From Mesotoga prima MesG1.Ag.4.2 (GTDB taxonomy: Bacteria > Thermotogota > Thermotogae > Petrotogales > Kosmotogaceae): DNA of 64,000 nt. The position numbers and the translations under genes are program-made. The stretch lies in assembly GCF_000147715.2 (NCBI RefSeq), contig NC_017934.1:2046001-2110000 (forward strand), in the 5' to 3' direction. Below are positions 22,678 through 31,785 of this stretch, one piece after another (positions within the stretch are counted from its first letter, which is position 1; each line of letters starts with the position of its first letter). The notes under the pieces are model-generated. The model saw only the letters and a list, made by a program, of their open reading frames with translations, made no database searches and was not told the DNA's origin.

Positions 22678-23633
22678 TCCATTGTTGCTAGCGATCTCAA
22701 GAATGGCAGTACAATTTCGAGGAATTCCCCGGGGCTTTCCTCATGTGGTAGGTGGCCCGTATCTGGAATGATTGACAGCTGGGCTAAGGGAAGCTCTTTC
22801 GCGAGCCTTACTGAGTCCTCAACGGGTACTATTCTGTCGTTATCTCCAGTGATAACTAATGACGGTACATAAATCACGGGAATTTTGGAATAGTCGTAAG
22901 GCTTTCTTGCAAGCGTCAGTTCCCACAAAGCTCTGTCCCAGTTTTCCGCCTTCAGTGGTTTTTCGTATCCTTCAAGAATATCTGGGGTCAGCTTGCTGGT
23001 ATCGTACCAAGCCAGATCTAGAAGATTTCGTGAGTTTCCCAGAAAAATTCTCGATACAAGAGGACCTAGATGTCTACCCTGTGGTGTGTTTGTCAGTAAG
23101 TTGAAAAATGGGTTATCTGCATCGTTCGTATATACGGCAGCATCTACGAGTACGAGTCCTTTGACCTTTTGTGGGTACGATGCCGCTACTTCCAGTGCAG
23201 TAAGGCCGCCGGCAGAATTACCGATCAGGATAGCCTCTTCATATCCCAGATGCTCGATAAGTGATACTGTAAGTTCTACCTGACCTTCCATTGAATAAGG
23301 GTTGAAAACCTCAAGATCTTTACCCAACGGTCTTGAGGTAAAACCAAATCCAGGTCTGTCGAACGCGACTACGAAATACTCCTCAGCTAAAGGACCAATT
23401 ACCTCGCGCCACGAAAAAGTGCTGGCCCCAAACCCATGAAGAAGAAGGACCAAAGTAGAACCTTCACCGGCGCTCTTGTAATGAATGTTTATGTTCTTTA
23501 TGTTGACAAACATGCTATCTTCGTCTGCAAGTAGAAGAGGGTCCACAGTGCCCTCCAGATCTCTCACGGGGATGAGAAAGGGAGCAATTAAGACTACCGA
23601 GAGCAAAGAAACCACAATGACAATGAATTTCAT
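22674..23633 (-). CDS. Membrane-anchored or secreted alpha/beta hydrolase
   Basis: About 320 residues from the ATG at 23633, two bases after the stop of the upstream GGDEF-like gene; the longer frame would overlap that gene. N-terminal hydrophobic segment VIVVSLLSVVLIAPFLIPV is an anchor or signal. The core has LLLHGFGASTFSWREV (oxyanion), nucleophile elbow GNSAGG, acid in TGDNDRIVP and His in DTGHLPHEESP, a complete Ser-Asp-His triad. Similar to broad epoxide hydrolase/haloperoxidase/esterase relatives. Probably co-transcribed with the GGDEF-like gene. Confidence 0.9.
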   Translation of the reverse strand: MKFIVIVVSLLSVVLIAPFLIPVRDLEGTVDPLLLADEDSMFVNIKNINIHYKSAGEGSTLVLLLHGFGASTFSWREVIGPLAEEYFVVAFDRPGFGFTSRPLGKDLEVFNPYSMEGQVELTVSLIEHLGYEEAILIGNSAGGLTALEVAASYPQKVKGLVLVDAAVYTNDADNPFFNLLTNTPQGRHLGPLVSRIFLGNSRNLLDLAWYDTSKLTPDILEGYEKPLKAENWDRALWELTLARKPYDYSKIPVIYVPSLVITGDNDRIVPVEDSVRLAKELPLAQLSIIPDTGHLPHEESPGEFLEIVLPFLRSLATMD

Positions 23634-23635
23634 GA

Positions 23636-24424
23636 CTATTCGACTCCTTGCGATCTTATCGAAGCGAAGGCTTTGTTGACAAGCAACTCCGCTTCCACTC
23701 CGTCCCTTGGGAGCAAGACAGATCCCGCTTTGAGTTCCAGCGTTGAATCGCCTTGGTCCAATTTCCACTTCTCAAAGGAACTAAGGACTTTTCCAATTAT
23801 CCTGGCGGCGGAATCAGGATTTTTAAGGTCCTCGGCAAGCAGAAGAAATTCTCTTCTAGAAAACCTACACAGCGTATCGCTCTTTCTTATGCCCTTGACA
23901 AGCTCTTCTGTTATCTCTACAAGCGTTGCTTCTTGGATGCTCTGAACTGCTTCTCTATTACTTAGTTCAAATGCAGCGACCATCGAAAACAGGTTGTTTC
24001 TTCTGCTTCTAAATATTGCCATGTTCAATCTGTCTCTGAAAAGCACGTAATTTGGGAGCCCAGTCTCGCCGTCAAAATGGGCAAGTTCAGAAATTGTTTG
24101 TTCGGCTAGCTTCAAGTCTGAGATATCTTCTACCACAAAGAGAAAGTACAATGCATTTGGTACCGATAATTTCTTCAAATAATACCTCAACCATCTCCCG
24201 TTCTTTCTTATGTGGTGGTATTCCAAAGCCTCTTCACTTCTACGTATCAAATCTCTCATCTTCTTCTTAATCTCTTCCCGCAACCCTTCTATCAGATTTG
24301 AGGCCCGGTTGTTTGCCACAAGCACGTTCGAGAATTCATCGAGCACAGCTACTCCGTCCTCAATAAGAGACAAAGCCTGCGTAAGAAGTTCTGAGAGCTG
24401 CTCTGAGGAAATGTTGTCTTTCAT
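23636..24424 (-). CDS. PAS and degenerate GGDEF domain protein
   Basis: A 262-residue cytoplasmic protein. Residues about 15-125 look like a PAS sensor (LIEDGVAVLDEFSNVLVANN, then YYLKKLSV and FVVEDISDLKLAE). Residues about 130-262 follow the GGDEF fold, with DGETGLPNYVLFRDRL in place of DxLTGLxNR. At the active site the motif reads S-R-R-E-F (CRFSRREFLLLAED), so the two glycines and the Asp needed for GTP are lost. It is unlikely to make cyclic di-GMP, and may be a sensor or a scaffold. Confidence 0.8.
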   Translation of the reverse strand: MKDNISSEQLSELLTQALSLIEDGVAVLDEFSNVLVANNRASNLIEGLREEIKKKMRDLIRRSEEALEYHHIRKNGRWLRYYLKKLSVPNALYFLFVVEDISDLKLAEQTISELAHFDGETGLPNYVLFRDRLNMAIFRSRRNNLFSMVAAFELSNREAVQSIQEATLVEITEELVKGIRKSDTLCRFSRREFLLLAEDLKNPDSAARIIGKVLSSFEKWKLDQGDSTLELKAGSVLLPRDGVEAELLVNKAFASIRSQGVE

Positions 24425-24590
24425 TGTTTCACCACCCTTTGCTTTTCAGTCGTTTCTATTCTACCTGTAAAGTACAAATTTACATATTTGCTCATTAAAG
24501 GATCATTCTTCCATCTGTGAAAGCCAAAGGTCAGAGTGCAATTGTATAATGGGCTTACACAGGTAGAAATCGATATAGAGGAGGCAAGAA

Positions 24591-25412
24591 GTGAAAAAGA
24601 GTGTTTTCATAGTTCTAAGCCTTGTTTTTTTCTTCTCATTCTTTTTTCTTCAAGGATGCGATCGTTCCAAACTAACGACAACAGTAACTTCTGTGATTGA
24701 TGGTGACTCTATTACTGTAAAGGCTCTTCAAGGAACGGTTAGGCTCATTGGTATAGATGCACCAGAGGTCACTTCAGGAAGCAAGCCGGCCGGTCAATTT
24801 GCCGAAGAAGCAAGAGAGTTCTTGAAGCAGATGGTCCTGAACAATGGAAAGGTTACCCTTGAACTCCATGGAAAGGATTCTTACGGAAGGCATCTTGCTT
24901 ACCTCTTCAACTCTGAAGGTGAATTTGTGAATGCAGAACTAGTCAGGCAGGGTCTGGCGAGACCTCTAACCTATGAAGATACCTCCCATAATTCAGCGAA
25001 AATCAGAGAAGCCTACAGACAGGCTTTCAATAACAGAAGTGGGATCTTCTCATCCTACAATGATTTTCAAGTTTATGATGCCTCTGAGGTTCGTGAAGCC
25101 CTTTATCCGTATCAATTGGGCGGTTTTCTCGGAAAGATAGTATGGGTCGAGTTCACTGTGATTGACGTAAATGGCCTTACGGTAGTTGGTGATGATATTG
25201 TCGTGAGAGTAAGGCCTGAGGAAGCGACACTTTTCGGTCAGGATTCCAAAGATTTGCAAAGACTGTACAGAAAGAAAATCAGGGTTTTCGGTGAGATCTG
25301 GCAGGATGATTCTGGCAAGGTCTTGATGCTTTTGAGAGACCCGGCCATAGAGATCACCGGAATATCTCAATTTGCAAATTCCTCGCCTTTTCTTCTTCCA
25401 AAAGCTGCTTGA
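24591..25412 (+). CDS. Thermonuclease-family (SNase) lipoprotein
   Basis: A 273-residue protein from a GTG behind GAGGAGG. Signal peptide with lipobox LQGC, so it is a surface lipoprotein. Residues about 30-145 form the staphylococcal nuclease fold: VIDGDSITVK, RLIGIDAPEV (Arg and metal Asp), then KDSYGRHLAYLF with the second Arg, and NAELVRQGLARP. Such nucleases cut extracellular DNA/RNA with Ca. A C-terminal region (about 165-270) looks like a second OB-type beta barrel (GKIVWVEFTVIDVNGLTVVG). A TATAAT lies at 24545-24550. Confidence 0.9.
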   Translation: MKKSVFIVLSLVFFFSFFFLQGCDRSKLTTTVTSVIDGDSITVKALQGTVRLIGIDAPEVTSGSKPAGQFAEEAREFLKQMVLNNGKVTLELHGKDSYGRHLAYLFNSEGEFVNAELVRQGLARPLTYEDTSHNSAKIREAYRQAFNNRSGIFSSYNDFQVYDASEVREALYPYQLGGFLGKIVWVEFTVIDVNGLTVVGDDIVVRVRPEEATLFGQDSKDLQRLYRKKIRVFGEIWQDDSGKVLMLLRDPAIEITGISQFANSSPFLLPKAA

Positions 25413-25483
25413 AATACTTCCAATGCGAAAGCAGTCTTAGAATCCAAGAGAATTGACAAGAAGAAAAGTATATGCAAAAATAG

Positions 25484-25515
25484 ATTGCAATGAGTTTGCG
25501 CAAATGAATTGCAAT
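25484..25515. promoter_or_regulatory. Zur-type operator: three palindromes at 12-bp spacing
   Basis: ATTGCAAT (25484-25491), TTGCGCAA (25496-25503) and ATTGCAAT (25508-25515) are each self-complementary, and their centres are exactly 12 bases apart. They lie directly before zur, suggesting cooperative binding of several Zur dimers and autorepression. The recognition sequence itself is inferred. Confidence 0.7.
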
Positions 25516-25528
25516 ACGGAGGTGTCAA

Positions 25529-25933
25529 TTGAAAAGACTGACATCACTTAGAAGAGAAGTTTTGGATCTGATAAACAACTCTGAATCGCCTTTGAGTGCC
25601 GATGGTATTTATGGAGCGCTGAAGGAGAAACCAAACCTTTCAAGCGTTTATAGAAGCCTTGCCTTTTTGGAAGATGAGGGGCTAATACGGTCAATATCCT
25701 TCGAGTGCGAGACGAGATTTTATTTCAGTAGTGAAAGAGAACCGGTACATTTTTTGCACTGCAAAAAGTGCCACAAAACCGAACCATTTTATGAGTGTTT
25801 TGCAGATTCTTTTGCAAAGAAAGTTGCGGAAAGCCGTGATTTTACGATTACTAATCATGTATTTTACTTCATTGGAATTTGTGGAGAGTGCAAGAGAAAA
25901 CTGCTCTCCGACATAGAGGATGGGAAGCTATGA
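25529..25933 (+). CDS. zur: Fur-family zinc uptake regulator
   Basis: A 134-residue Fur-family repressor with a TTG start behind GGAGGTG. The winged helix (about 1-75) contains PNLSSVYRSLAFLEDEGLI. HFLHCKKCHKTEP (about 75-88) and GICGECKRKLL near the C terminus form the structural Cys4 zinc site, and H residues in VHFLHC and TITNHVF form the sensory site. Its stop overlaps the znuA start (ATGA), so it is the first gene of a zinc-uptake operon; repression when zinc is plentiful is the expected logic. Confidence 0.9.
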   Translation: MKRLTSLRREVLDLINNSESPLSADGIYGALKEKPNLSSVYRSLAFLEDEGLIRSISFECETRFYFSSEREPVHFLHCKKCHKTEPFYECFADSFAKKVAESRDFTITNHVFYFIGICGECKRKLLSDIEDGKL

Positions 25934-26814
25934 AAAAACGGACTTTACTAACTATTACAGCGCTAATGATTCTGTTTTCAACAACCCTGTTGCCTCTCAG
26001 AATTGTGGCTACCATAAACCCTTACTATTTGATTGTTAAGGAGATAGCCGGTAAGAATGGCCAGGTCGATCTTCTGATTGGACCCGGTCAGAACCCACAT
26101 ATATTCTCTCCCAAGATATCGGACGTGAGAAAGCTAAATGAAGCGGACTTAGTCATTGCGAATGGTTTAAATTTGGAGAGTTTCCTAGAGAGTTATCTTG
26201 AAGATCTGGCAGCGCAGGGAAAGCGCGTGTTATACATGGGGAATCAGTTGCCGGATGACTTTCTTGTATCTGAAGATGAAATTGGTGAAGCGAACACCGA
26301 CTTACACCATTTCAACCCTCACATCTGGCTTGATCCAGTAATTCTGTCCGACTACTTGATTCCCGTTATCGTGGAAGAACTGTCCAATATTGATCCGGTT
26401 AACTCGGTGTTTTACAAAGTAAACGCAGAAAAACTAATTTCCGAGCTTCATGATTTCGATGAAAAGGCCAGCTCTTATTTGGAGAGATTTCGAGGGTCGA
26501 TTGTAATAGTTGCTCATCCAAGTTTCACTTACTTCTTTAGAAGATATGGAATAGAGCTTGAGCCTGTTCTTGAAGGAGTTGGCGATGAGCCCAGTATAGG
26601 GGAAATAAAGGAACTCGTTGACTTTGTAAGAGAAAAGGATGTCATTGGAATATTTGCTGAGTACCAGCATTCAAAGAGAGCCATAGATATACTGAAAAGC
26701 GAAACAGCGGTCGGTCATGGCGAACTGGATAGTTTAGGTCTCTCAATGGAAAGCATTATTGAGCTTCTACAGTGGAATCTCGACGAAATGATGAGGGTAT
26801 TTGATGGAAAATAA
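25930..26814 (+). CDS. znuA: Zinc ABC transporter substrate-binding protein
   Basis: About 294 residues from the ATG overlapping the zur stop. Signal segment MKKRTLLTITALMILFSTTL. Cluster A-1 binding protein features: IVATINPYYLIVKEIAG at the start, metal His in GPGQNPHIFSPK, then HHFNPHIWLDPV, AHPSFTYFFRRYG and a C-terminal acid or polar site. There is no long His-rich loop, only DLHHFNPH. It captures Zn or Mn outside the membrane for ZnuB/ZnuC. It overlaps znuC by 11 bases. Confidence 0.93.
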   Translation: MKKRTLLTITALMILFSTTLLPLRIVATINPYYLIVKEIAGKNGQVDLLIGPGQNPHIFSPKISDVRKLNEADLVIANGLNLESFLESYLEDLAAQGKRVLYMGNQLPDDFLVSEDEIGEANTDLHHFNPHIWLDPVILSDYLIPVIVEELSNIDPVNSVFYKVNAEKLISELHDFDEKASSYLERFRGSIVIVAHPSFTYFFRRYGIELEPVLEGVGDEPSIGEIKELVDFVREKDVIGIFAEYQHSKRAIDILKSETAVGHGELDSLGLSMESIIELLQWNLDEMMRVFDGK

Positions 26815-27544
26815 AATTCTGAGTGTCGAAAATTTGAGCTATAGAATTGGAAGTCATTGGATTCTGAGGGACGTTTCTTTCAGTATCTCAAGAAAGGAAT
26901 TCGTTGGGATAATAGGGCCGAATGGTGCAGGGAAAACAACCCTCATAAAAGCGATAGTTGGAGATCTTGAAGTCTATTCGGGAAAGATCGTTGTTTCCGG
27001 GAAGATTGGATATCTATCTCAGAATCCAGACAGGAAGAGAGATTTCCCTATAAAGGTAAGAGAAGTGGCTGCGATGGGGCTATACGGTGATCGTGGAATC
27101 TTGAGGCCCTTCAGAAAGAGCGACTGGATTAGAGTGGATGATCTCCTCAGGACGGTAGGTATTTTAGATCTGAGAGATAGAAAGGCCGGCACGCTTTCGG
27201 GCGGTGAGTATCAGAGACTGATGTTGGCAAGGGCGTTGGCCTCCGATCCCGACTTGCTTATACTCGATGAACCGGAAGCTGGAGTCGATGAGATGGGTAA
27301 AGCTTCTTTTTACAGGTTACTCGAGTCTCTCAAGAATGAAAAGAGTATAGGCATACTAATGGTAAGCCATGACATTGGAATGGTTTTTGACGCTTGTGAT
27401 ACTGTGATGTGCATTAACAAGACTCTACATTGCTATAATGATGCGGATAGTATTACTCCAGAGGAACTGCAGTCCGCGTTCTCTAGCGATCTTGATTTCT
27501 TCATAAGATCAAGAGATCATTTCGAAAGGGAGCATCATTTATGA
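26804..27544 (+). CDS. znuC: Zinc ABC transporter ATP-binding protein
   Basis: About 246 residues from the ATG at 26804. Walker A IGPNGAGKTTLIKAIVG (about 37-53), Q-loop GYLSQNPDRKRDF, signature LSGGEYQRLMLARALA (about 138), Walker B LLILDEPEAGVDEMG and the switch His in MVSHDIGMVF. This is the metal-type ABC ATPase subgroup. Overlaps both neighbours, so it is translated with znuA and znuB. Confidence 0.95.
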   Translation: MENKILSVENLSYRIGSHWILRDVSFSISRKEFVGIIGPNGAGKTTLIKAIVGDLEVYSGKIVVSGKIGYLSQNPDRKRDFPIKVREVAAMGLYGDRGILRPFRKSDWIRVDDLLRTVGILDLRDRKAGTLSGGEYQRLMLARALASDPDLLILDEPEAGVDEMGKASFYRLLESLKNEKSIGILMVSHDIGMVFDACDTVMCINKTLHCYNDADSITPEELQSAFSSDLDFFIRSRDHFEREHHL

Positions 27545-28368
27545 TTCAGGATTTTATAAGTGATATCATATCATACAGTTTCTTGCGTAATGCTATTTTA
27601 GCCGCAGTTCTTGTAAGTGCACTTACGGGTATCTTTTCAAGCGTGGTTGTTCTTAGAAAGATTGAATTCATTGGTGATGGTGCAGCTCACGCGACGTTCG
27701 GCGGTATTGCATTTGGTCTGCTGCTCGGAACGAACTATATTCTCATGGCTGCGATTACGGCCGTGATTTTTGCAGTTGCCGTCAGTTATTTTACGAGAAA
27801 GAACAAACTGTCCGAGAGTAGTGTTATTGGAATGCTTCTCCCTCTTTCGATGTCGCTGGGCGTAATTGCTCTCTCATTTATACGGGGCTATACTCCTGAT
27901 GTTATGGGTCTTTTCTTCGGTAATATACTTATGGTTACTTCTGAAGACGTTTGGATGCTATTGGTAGCTAACGTTATTGCCTGGGTCTTCTTCGCGGTGT
28001 TTTACCGAGAACTGCTTTATTACTCTTACGATGAGGGGATGGCAAAACACTACGGTGTACCTATTGGATTTATACATTATGCAGTGCTAATAGGAATAAG
28101 TCTGAGCGTAGTAGGCTCGGTGAAAATTGCAGGAATAATTCTTGTCACTGCCTTTTTGGTCATTCCTGCAGTTACTTCAAAGACCATTGCCCGTTCATTC
28201 AGAGGTATGATTCTGATTTCACTAGGTATGGCAGTAGTGGCAAGCGTGATGGGCATCTTTGTATCATACGTGCTTGACATGCCTCCAGGGCCCGTGATTG
28301 TTGTAATGTTATTCATGGAATTTCTGATAACTTTCTCTTTGAAAGCACTATTTAGAGTCAGATTTTGA
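27541..28368 (+). CDS. znuB: Zinc ABC transporter permease
   Basis: A 275-residue ABC-3 family permease with about eight helices. VVVLRKIEFIGDGAAHATFG (about 36-55) is the cytoplasmic coupling region typical of ZnuB/MntB, followed by FARGYTPD-like FIRGYTPDVMGLFFGNIL and GIILVTAFLVIPAVTSKTIA. Starts in an ATGA overlap with znuC and ends the operon. Confidence 0.94.
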   Translation: MIQDFISDIISYSFLRNAILAAVLVSALTGIFSSVVVLRKIEFIGDGAAHATFGGIAFGLLLGTNYILMAAITAVIFAVAVSYFTRKNKLSESSVIGMLLPLSMSLGVIALSFIRGYTPDVMGLFFGNILMVTSEDVWMLLVANVIAWVFFAVFYRELLYYSYDEGMAKHYGVPIGFIHYAVLIGISLSVVGSVKIAGIILVTAFLVIPAVTSKTIARSFRGMILISLGMAVVASVMGIFVSYVLDMPPGPVIVVMLFMEFLITFSLKALFRVRF

Positions 28369-28515
28369 TCAACCGGTAAATTCCAGAATGGATCTTGATT
28401 GATAAGTGAGATTCGTGTTGATTGGTTTTTTCCGCTTGTTAGGACTTCGGAAGTGTGGATAAACTTGTGGCTCGGGGAAGAGATTAAACCCCCGATCGCA
28501 GAGAGGAGAATTAAC

Positions 28516-29316
28516 ATGAAAATAACTGTTCTTTGCAATGACAAAGGTCTCGAAGGTTTTGAATCTGAACATGGAATTTCATTCTTTATCGAACTGAATG
28601 GAAAGAAGTTCCTTTTCGATACCGGATCTACCGACGTTGCAGTTAAGAATGCCGGAAAATTGGGTATAGATCTTTCCGAGGTTGAGTCGATTATTATCAG
28701 TCATGGTCACTATGATCATCTTGGTGGGCTAGGAAATGTCTTGAAAAAAACAGGCGCAAAAAAAGTCATGGTCGGCGAAGGATGTCTTGAGAGGAAATTC
28801 AGCGGTTCAACGGAATCCAGTCCAGAAGGTTTTGGGAGTGAATATGAGCGGCTCGGAGCTTCTATCGAAACTGTACGCGCTTCGAGAGAGATCACAAACG
28901 GCCTACACGTAATGACTGCCGCTCCGTTCGTAACCGAAGAAAGACCTGGAGATAAGCACAACAGAATCAAAGGGGGTACAAGAATTCGAGATTTCTTTGA
29001 GGACGAGCTTTCTCTTGCTGTTGTCCAAAATGGTGTTGTGACAGTTATAACCGGCTGCTCTCACAGGGGGATTGGTAACATCGTAAAACAAGCATCGGGG
29101 TTTGGAAAAGTAAAGAACGTAGTTGGAGGCCTGCACTTGTTGCACAAGACTGAAGATGAGCTTGAAGAGATCTTTGAATATCTATTGGGTTTCGATATAG
29201 ATAAGTTCCATATTGGTCACTGTACAGGTGACAATGTAGTGAAGAAGATCGCAGAAAGATTTCCTGCCGAAGTCCGGGAGCTTATGGCCGGCGATAGTTT
29301 TGAGTTTCATGGTTGA
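28516..29316 (+). CDS. Metallo-beta-lactamase fold hydrolase
   Basis: About 266 residues from the ATG at 28516, preceded by GAGAGGAGAA. Zinc motif HGHYDHLGG (about 58-66), then further ligands in GCSHRGIGN (about 182-190) and GGLHLLH (about 210). The protein opens with ITVLCNDKGLEGFESEHGIS, a pattern of the archaeal/Thermotoga group related to dihydropterin-6-yl-methyl-ribofuranosylaminobenzene phosphate synthases. The actual substrate is unknown. Lies between the Znu operon and an alcohol dehydrogenase. Confidence 0.88.
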   Translation: MKITVLCNDKGLEGFESEHGISFFIELNGKKFLFDTGSTDVAVKNAGKLGIDLSEVESIIISHGHYDHLGGLGNVLKKTGAKKVMVGEGCLERKFSGSTESSPEGFGSEYERLGASIETVRASREITNGLHVMTAAPFVTEERPGDKHNRIKGGTRIRDFFEDELSLAVVQNGVVTVITGCSHRGIGNIVKQASGFGKVKNVVGGLHLLHKTEDELEEIFEYLLGFDIDKFHIGHCTGDNVVKKIAERFPAEVRELMAGDSFEFHG

Positions 29317-29382
29317 AACACTGTAATGTGAGTTAAATCAACAATTTGTTTTCGATTTATAGACATTGAGGAGGTTAATGAA

Positions 29383-30555
29383 GTGGATAGGATTTCGAAT
29401 TTCGAGTATTTTTTGCCGACAAGGCTAGTGTTCGGTGTTGGATCATTAAACAGAGTTGGAGAGTTTGCAAAGTCCTTGGGCAAGAAGGCACTAATTGTAA
29501 CGGGTAAGAGCAGTACGAAAAAGACTGGCCTTCTTGACAAGGTAATAGCTATTCTAGAGAAGAATGGAGTAGAAACGGCCGTATTTGATGAGATAGTCCC
29601 AAATCCCCTTTCATCTACGGTTGATAAAGGCGCTGAGTTTGCAAACAATGAAAGATGCGATCTGATCATCGGTCTCGGTGGGGGAAGCCCCGTAGACTCG
29701 GCAAAACTAATAGCCGTGGTCGCTAAGGATGGCGGTAAATGCTGGGATTACACTGGATCTGGGGGAGGAAGAATTCCCAAATCGGCGCTACCTGTTATCG
29801 CTATTCCCACTACTCACGGTACCGGAACCGAGTCAGACCCCTTTGCAGTGGTAACCAATACTGAAACTGACGAGAAGATAGGTGTCGGATTTGACCAAAC
29901 TTTTCCTACTGTCTCTATTGTCGATCCCGAGGTTATGAAGACTCTTCCGCCCTATCAAACAGCGGCAACCGGAATGGATGCTTTCTATCATGCAATCGAG
30001 TCCTACATAAATACAAATCATCAACCAACGTCAGACCTTCTTGCTCTGGAAGCCATGTCGCTCATAAATCATTATCTACCCATAGCTTACAGGGATGGCA
30101 ACAACATCGAAGCTAGAACAGCCCTCGCATGGGCAAGTACAGCCGCAGGAATTTGCGAAACACTTTCGGGCTGCATCGCAAATCATTCCATTGAGCATCC
30201 TATAAGCGCCCATTATAACGCTACCCATGGAGCTGGACTTTGCGCAACCGGCCCTGCATTCTTTGATTACATAAGGCCTCATACAAAAGAGAGATTGGCC
30301 AGAGTAGCTCAAATTATGGGAGCTCCTGAAAGTGAAGTAGATATCGATAAGCTCTCGAAAATGTCAATAGAACTAATTCACAGGCTTCAGAAAAGCGTGG
30401 ATATAGACATTACGCTTAAGGATCTTGGAGTCGAGAAGTCTATGCTTGGTAGACTTGCTGAGGATGCTATGAGAACAATGGGAGCTCTTGTCGAAGTGAC
30501 ACCTGGTAACCTGAAAACCAAAGATCTGGAAAGGATATTGGAAATGTCTTATTGA
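29383..30555 (+). CDS. Iron-containing alcohol dehydrogenase
   Basis: A 390-residue group III alcohol dehydrogenase of the butanol dehydrogenase type. The GTG start is supported by GAGGAGG. The NAD(P) loop is GLGGGSPVDSAKLIAV (about 96-111), followed by PVIAIPTTHGTGTESD. Metal ligands: Asp in VDPEVM region and GMDAFYHAIESY, His in NHSIEHPISAHYNATHGAGL. Reduces aldehydes or oxidises alcohols in the cytoplasm with Fe or Zn. Monocistronic with a terminator after it. Confidence 0.94.
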   Translation: MDRISNFEYFLPTRLVFGVGSLNRVGEFAKSLGKKALIVTGKSSTKKTGLLDKVIAILEKNGVETAVFDEIVPNPLSSTVDKGAEFANNERCDLIIGLGGGSPVDSAKLIAVVAKDGGKCWDYTGSGGGRIPKSALPVIAIPTTHGTGTESDPFAVVTNTETDEKIGVGFDQTFPTVSIVDPEVMKTLPPYQTAATGMDAFYHAIESYINTNHQPTSDLLALEAMSLINHYLPIAYRDGNNIEARTALAWASTAAGICETLSGCIANHSIEHPISAHYNATHGAGLCATGPAFFDYIRPHTKERLARVAQIMGAPESEVDIDKLSKMSIELIHRLQKSVDIDITLKDLGVEKSMLGRLAEDAMRTMGALVEVTPGNLKTKDLERILEMSY

Positions 30556-30628
30556 TTTGTAGCTGCCAAATGGAATCCAGATTGGAGAGAACATTGATCT
30601 TTTAGGATCTCTCGCTAAATACCGAAGA

Positions 30629-30664
30629 ACGGGGGGATTGAATCAGTCTGCCCCTCGTTTTTTC
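30629..30664 (+). terminator. Terminator after alcohol dehydrogenase
   Basis: ACGGGGGG, a 14-base loop and CCCCTCGT (one G-U pair) followed by TTTTTT. Confidence 0.75.
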
Positions 30665-30748
30665 TTCCTTACGAGGACCGTTTAGAACATTTCCAGAATC
30701 AGAGCGGTAAGGATAATGAAGAAGAAAACGTCCTTGGTTCTTCGGGAA

Positions 30749-31758
30749 GATCAGTTGCAAGTTCTCGGTTCCAAGTTGAAAGTATGAGAGACTCTAAGCG
30801 CTGTGAAGAGCCGTCCTTGGTCCTTCGAGATCATGAAACCCGTCCTTCGAGAAGAACGGTTCTTCGTTTCGACGCTACGCGTCCAGGTTGTTCGTTCTTA
30901 AAACCAGATCCCGAAACAAGTTCGGGATGACAGAGTGAGGGGCTTCTTGAAGCCGCTGTCTGGATAATTTTTTCAGTTCCAGTGAGCCCCTGAAATGATT
31001 GCCGTTTCTGTTAACGAGACCCCGACCCTGTAATCGAACCCCGTTCTCGGCGTCATGCTGAACTTGTTTCAGCATCTCTATCCTAAGAACCGCTGTACGC
31101 TAAAAGATCAGTTGCAAGTTCTCAGTTCCAAGTTGAAAGCATGAGAGACTCTGAGCGCTGTGAAAAGCAGTCCTTGGTCCTTCATGAGCAAGAACCCGTC
31201 CTTCGAAAGAGCATGAAGAACAGATCCTCTCTCTGGAACGAACAACTTCTCCTCGACGAACGGAGAACTGCTCAACCAGTTTCTCTTGGTCTTACAAACC
31301 CCCTACCTGTCACCTCCAACCACGGTTTCTCCAAAACCCAGATCCCGAAACAAGTTCGGGATGACAGTGTTTGATAATTCTGAGAACGTCACATCACGTC
31401 ATTCTGAACTTGATTCAGAATCTCGGCCTCAAGTTTTTTCAACCAGCAACATCGAACTCGCATCTTCAATTGGTTCAAGAGCAGATCCCGAAACAAGTTC
31501 GGGATGACAGAGTGAGGGGCTTCTTGAAGCCGCTGTCTGGATAATTTTTTCAGTTCCAGTGAGCCCCTGAAATGATTGCCGTTTCTGTTAACGACCCCGA
31601 CCCTGTAATCGAACCCCGTTCTCGGCGTCATGCTGAACTTGTTTCAGCATCTCTATCCTAAGAACCGCTGTACGCTAAAAGATCAGTTGCAAGTTCTCAG
31701 TTCCAAGTTGAAAGCATGAGAGACTTTGAGCGCTGTGAAGAGCCGTCCTTGGTCCTTC
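30749..31758. repeat. Composite repeat island with duplicated blocks and small palindromes
   Basis: No gene. Two long copies, 30905-31183 and 31482-31758, are about 98% identical (one 2-base indel and a few substitutions). A third partial copy of their right part begins at 30749. Inside are 26-base palindromes of three arm types: CCCGAA/TTCGGG at 30906-30931, 31340-31365 and 31483-31508; GCTGAA/TTCAGC at 31052-31077 and 31627-31652; TCTGAA/TTCAGA at 31398-31423. Short frames here are not genes. Confidence 0.85.
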
Positions 31759-31785
31759 GTTGTTTGTTAGAATAAGAGAGGCAGG

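Noticed and set aside
23634-23768. Longer N terminus of the alpha/beta hydrolase
   Set aside because: Would overlap the upstream GGDEF-like gene by 130 bases; the ATG at 23633 directly follows that gene's stop and begins the membrane anchor.
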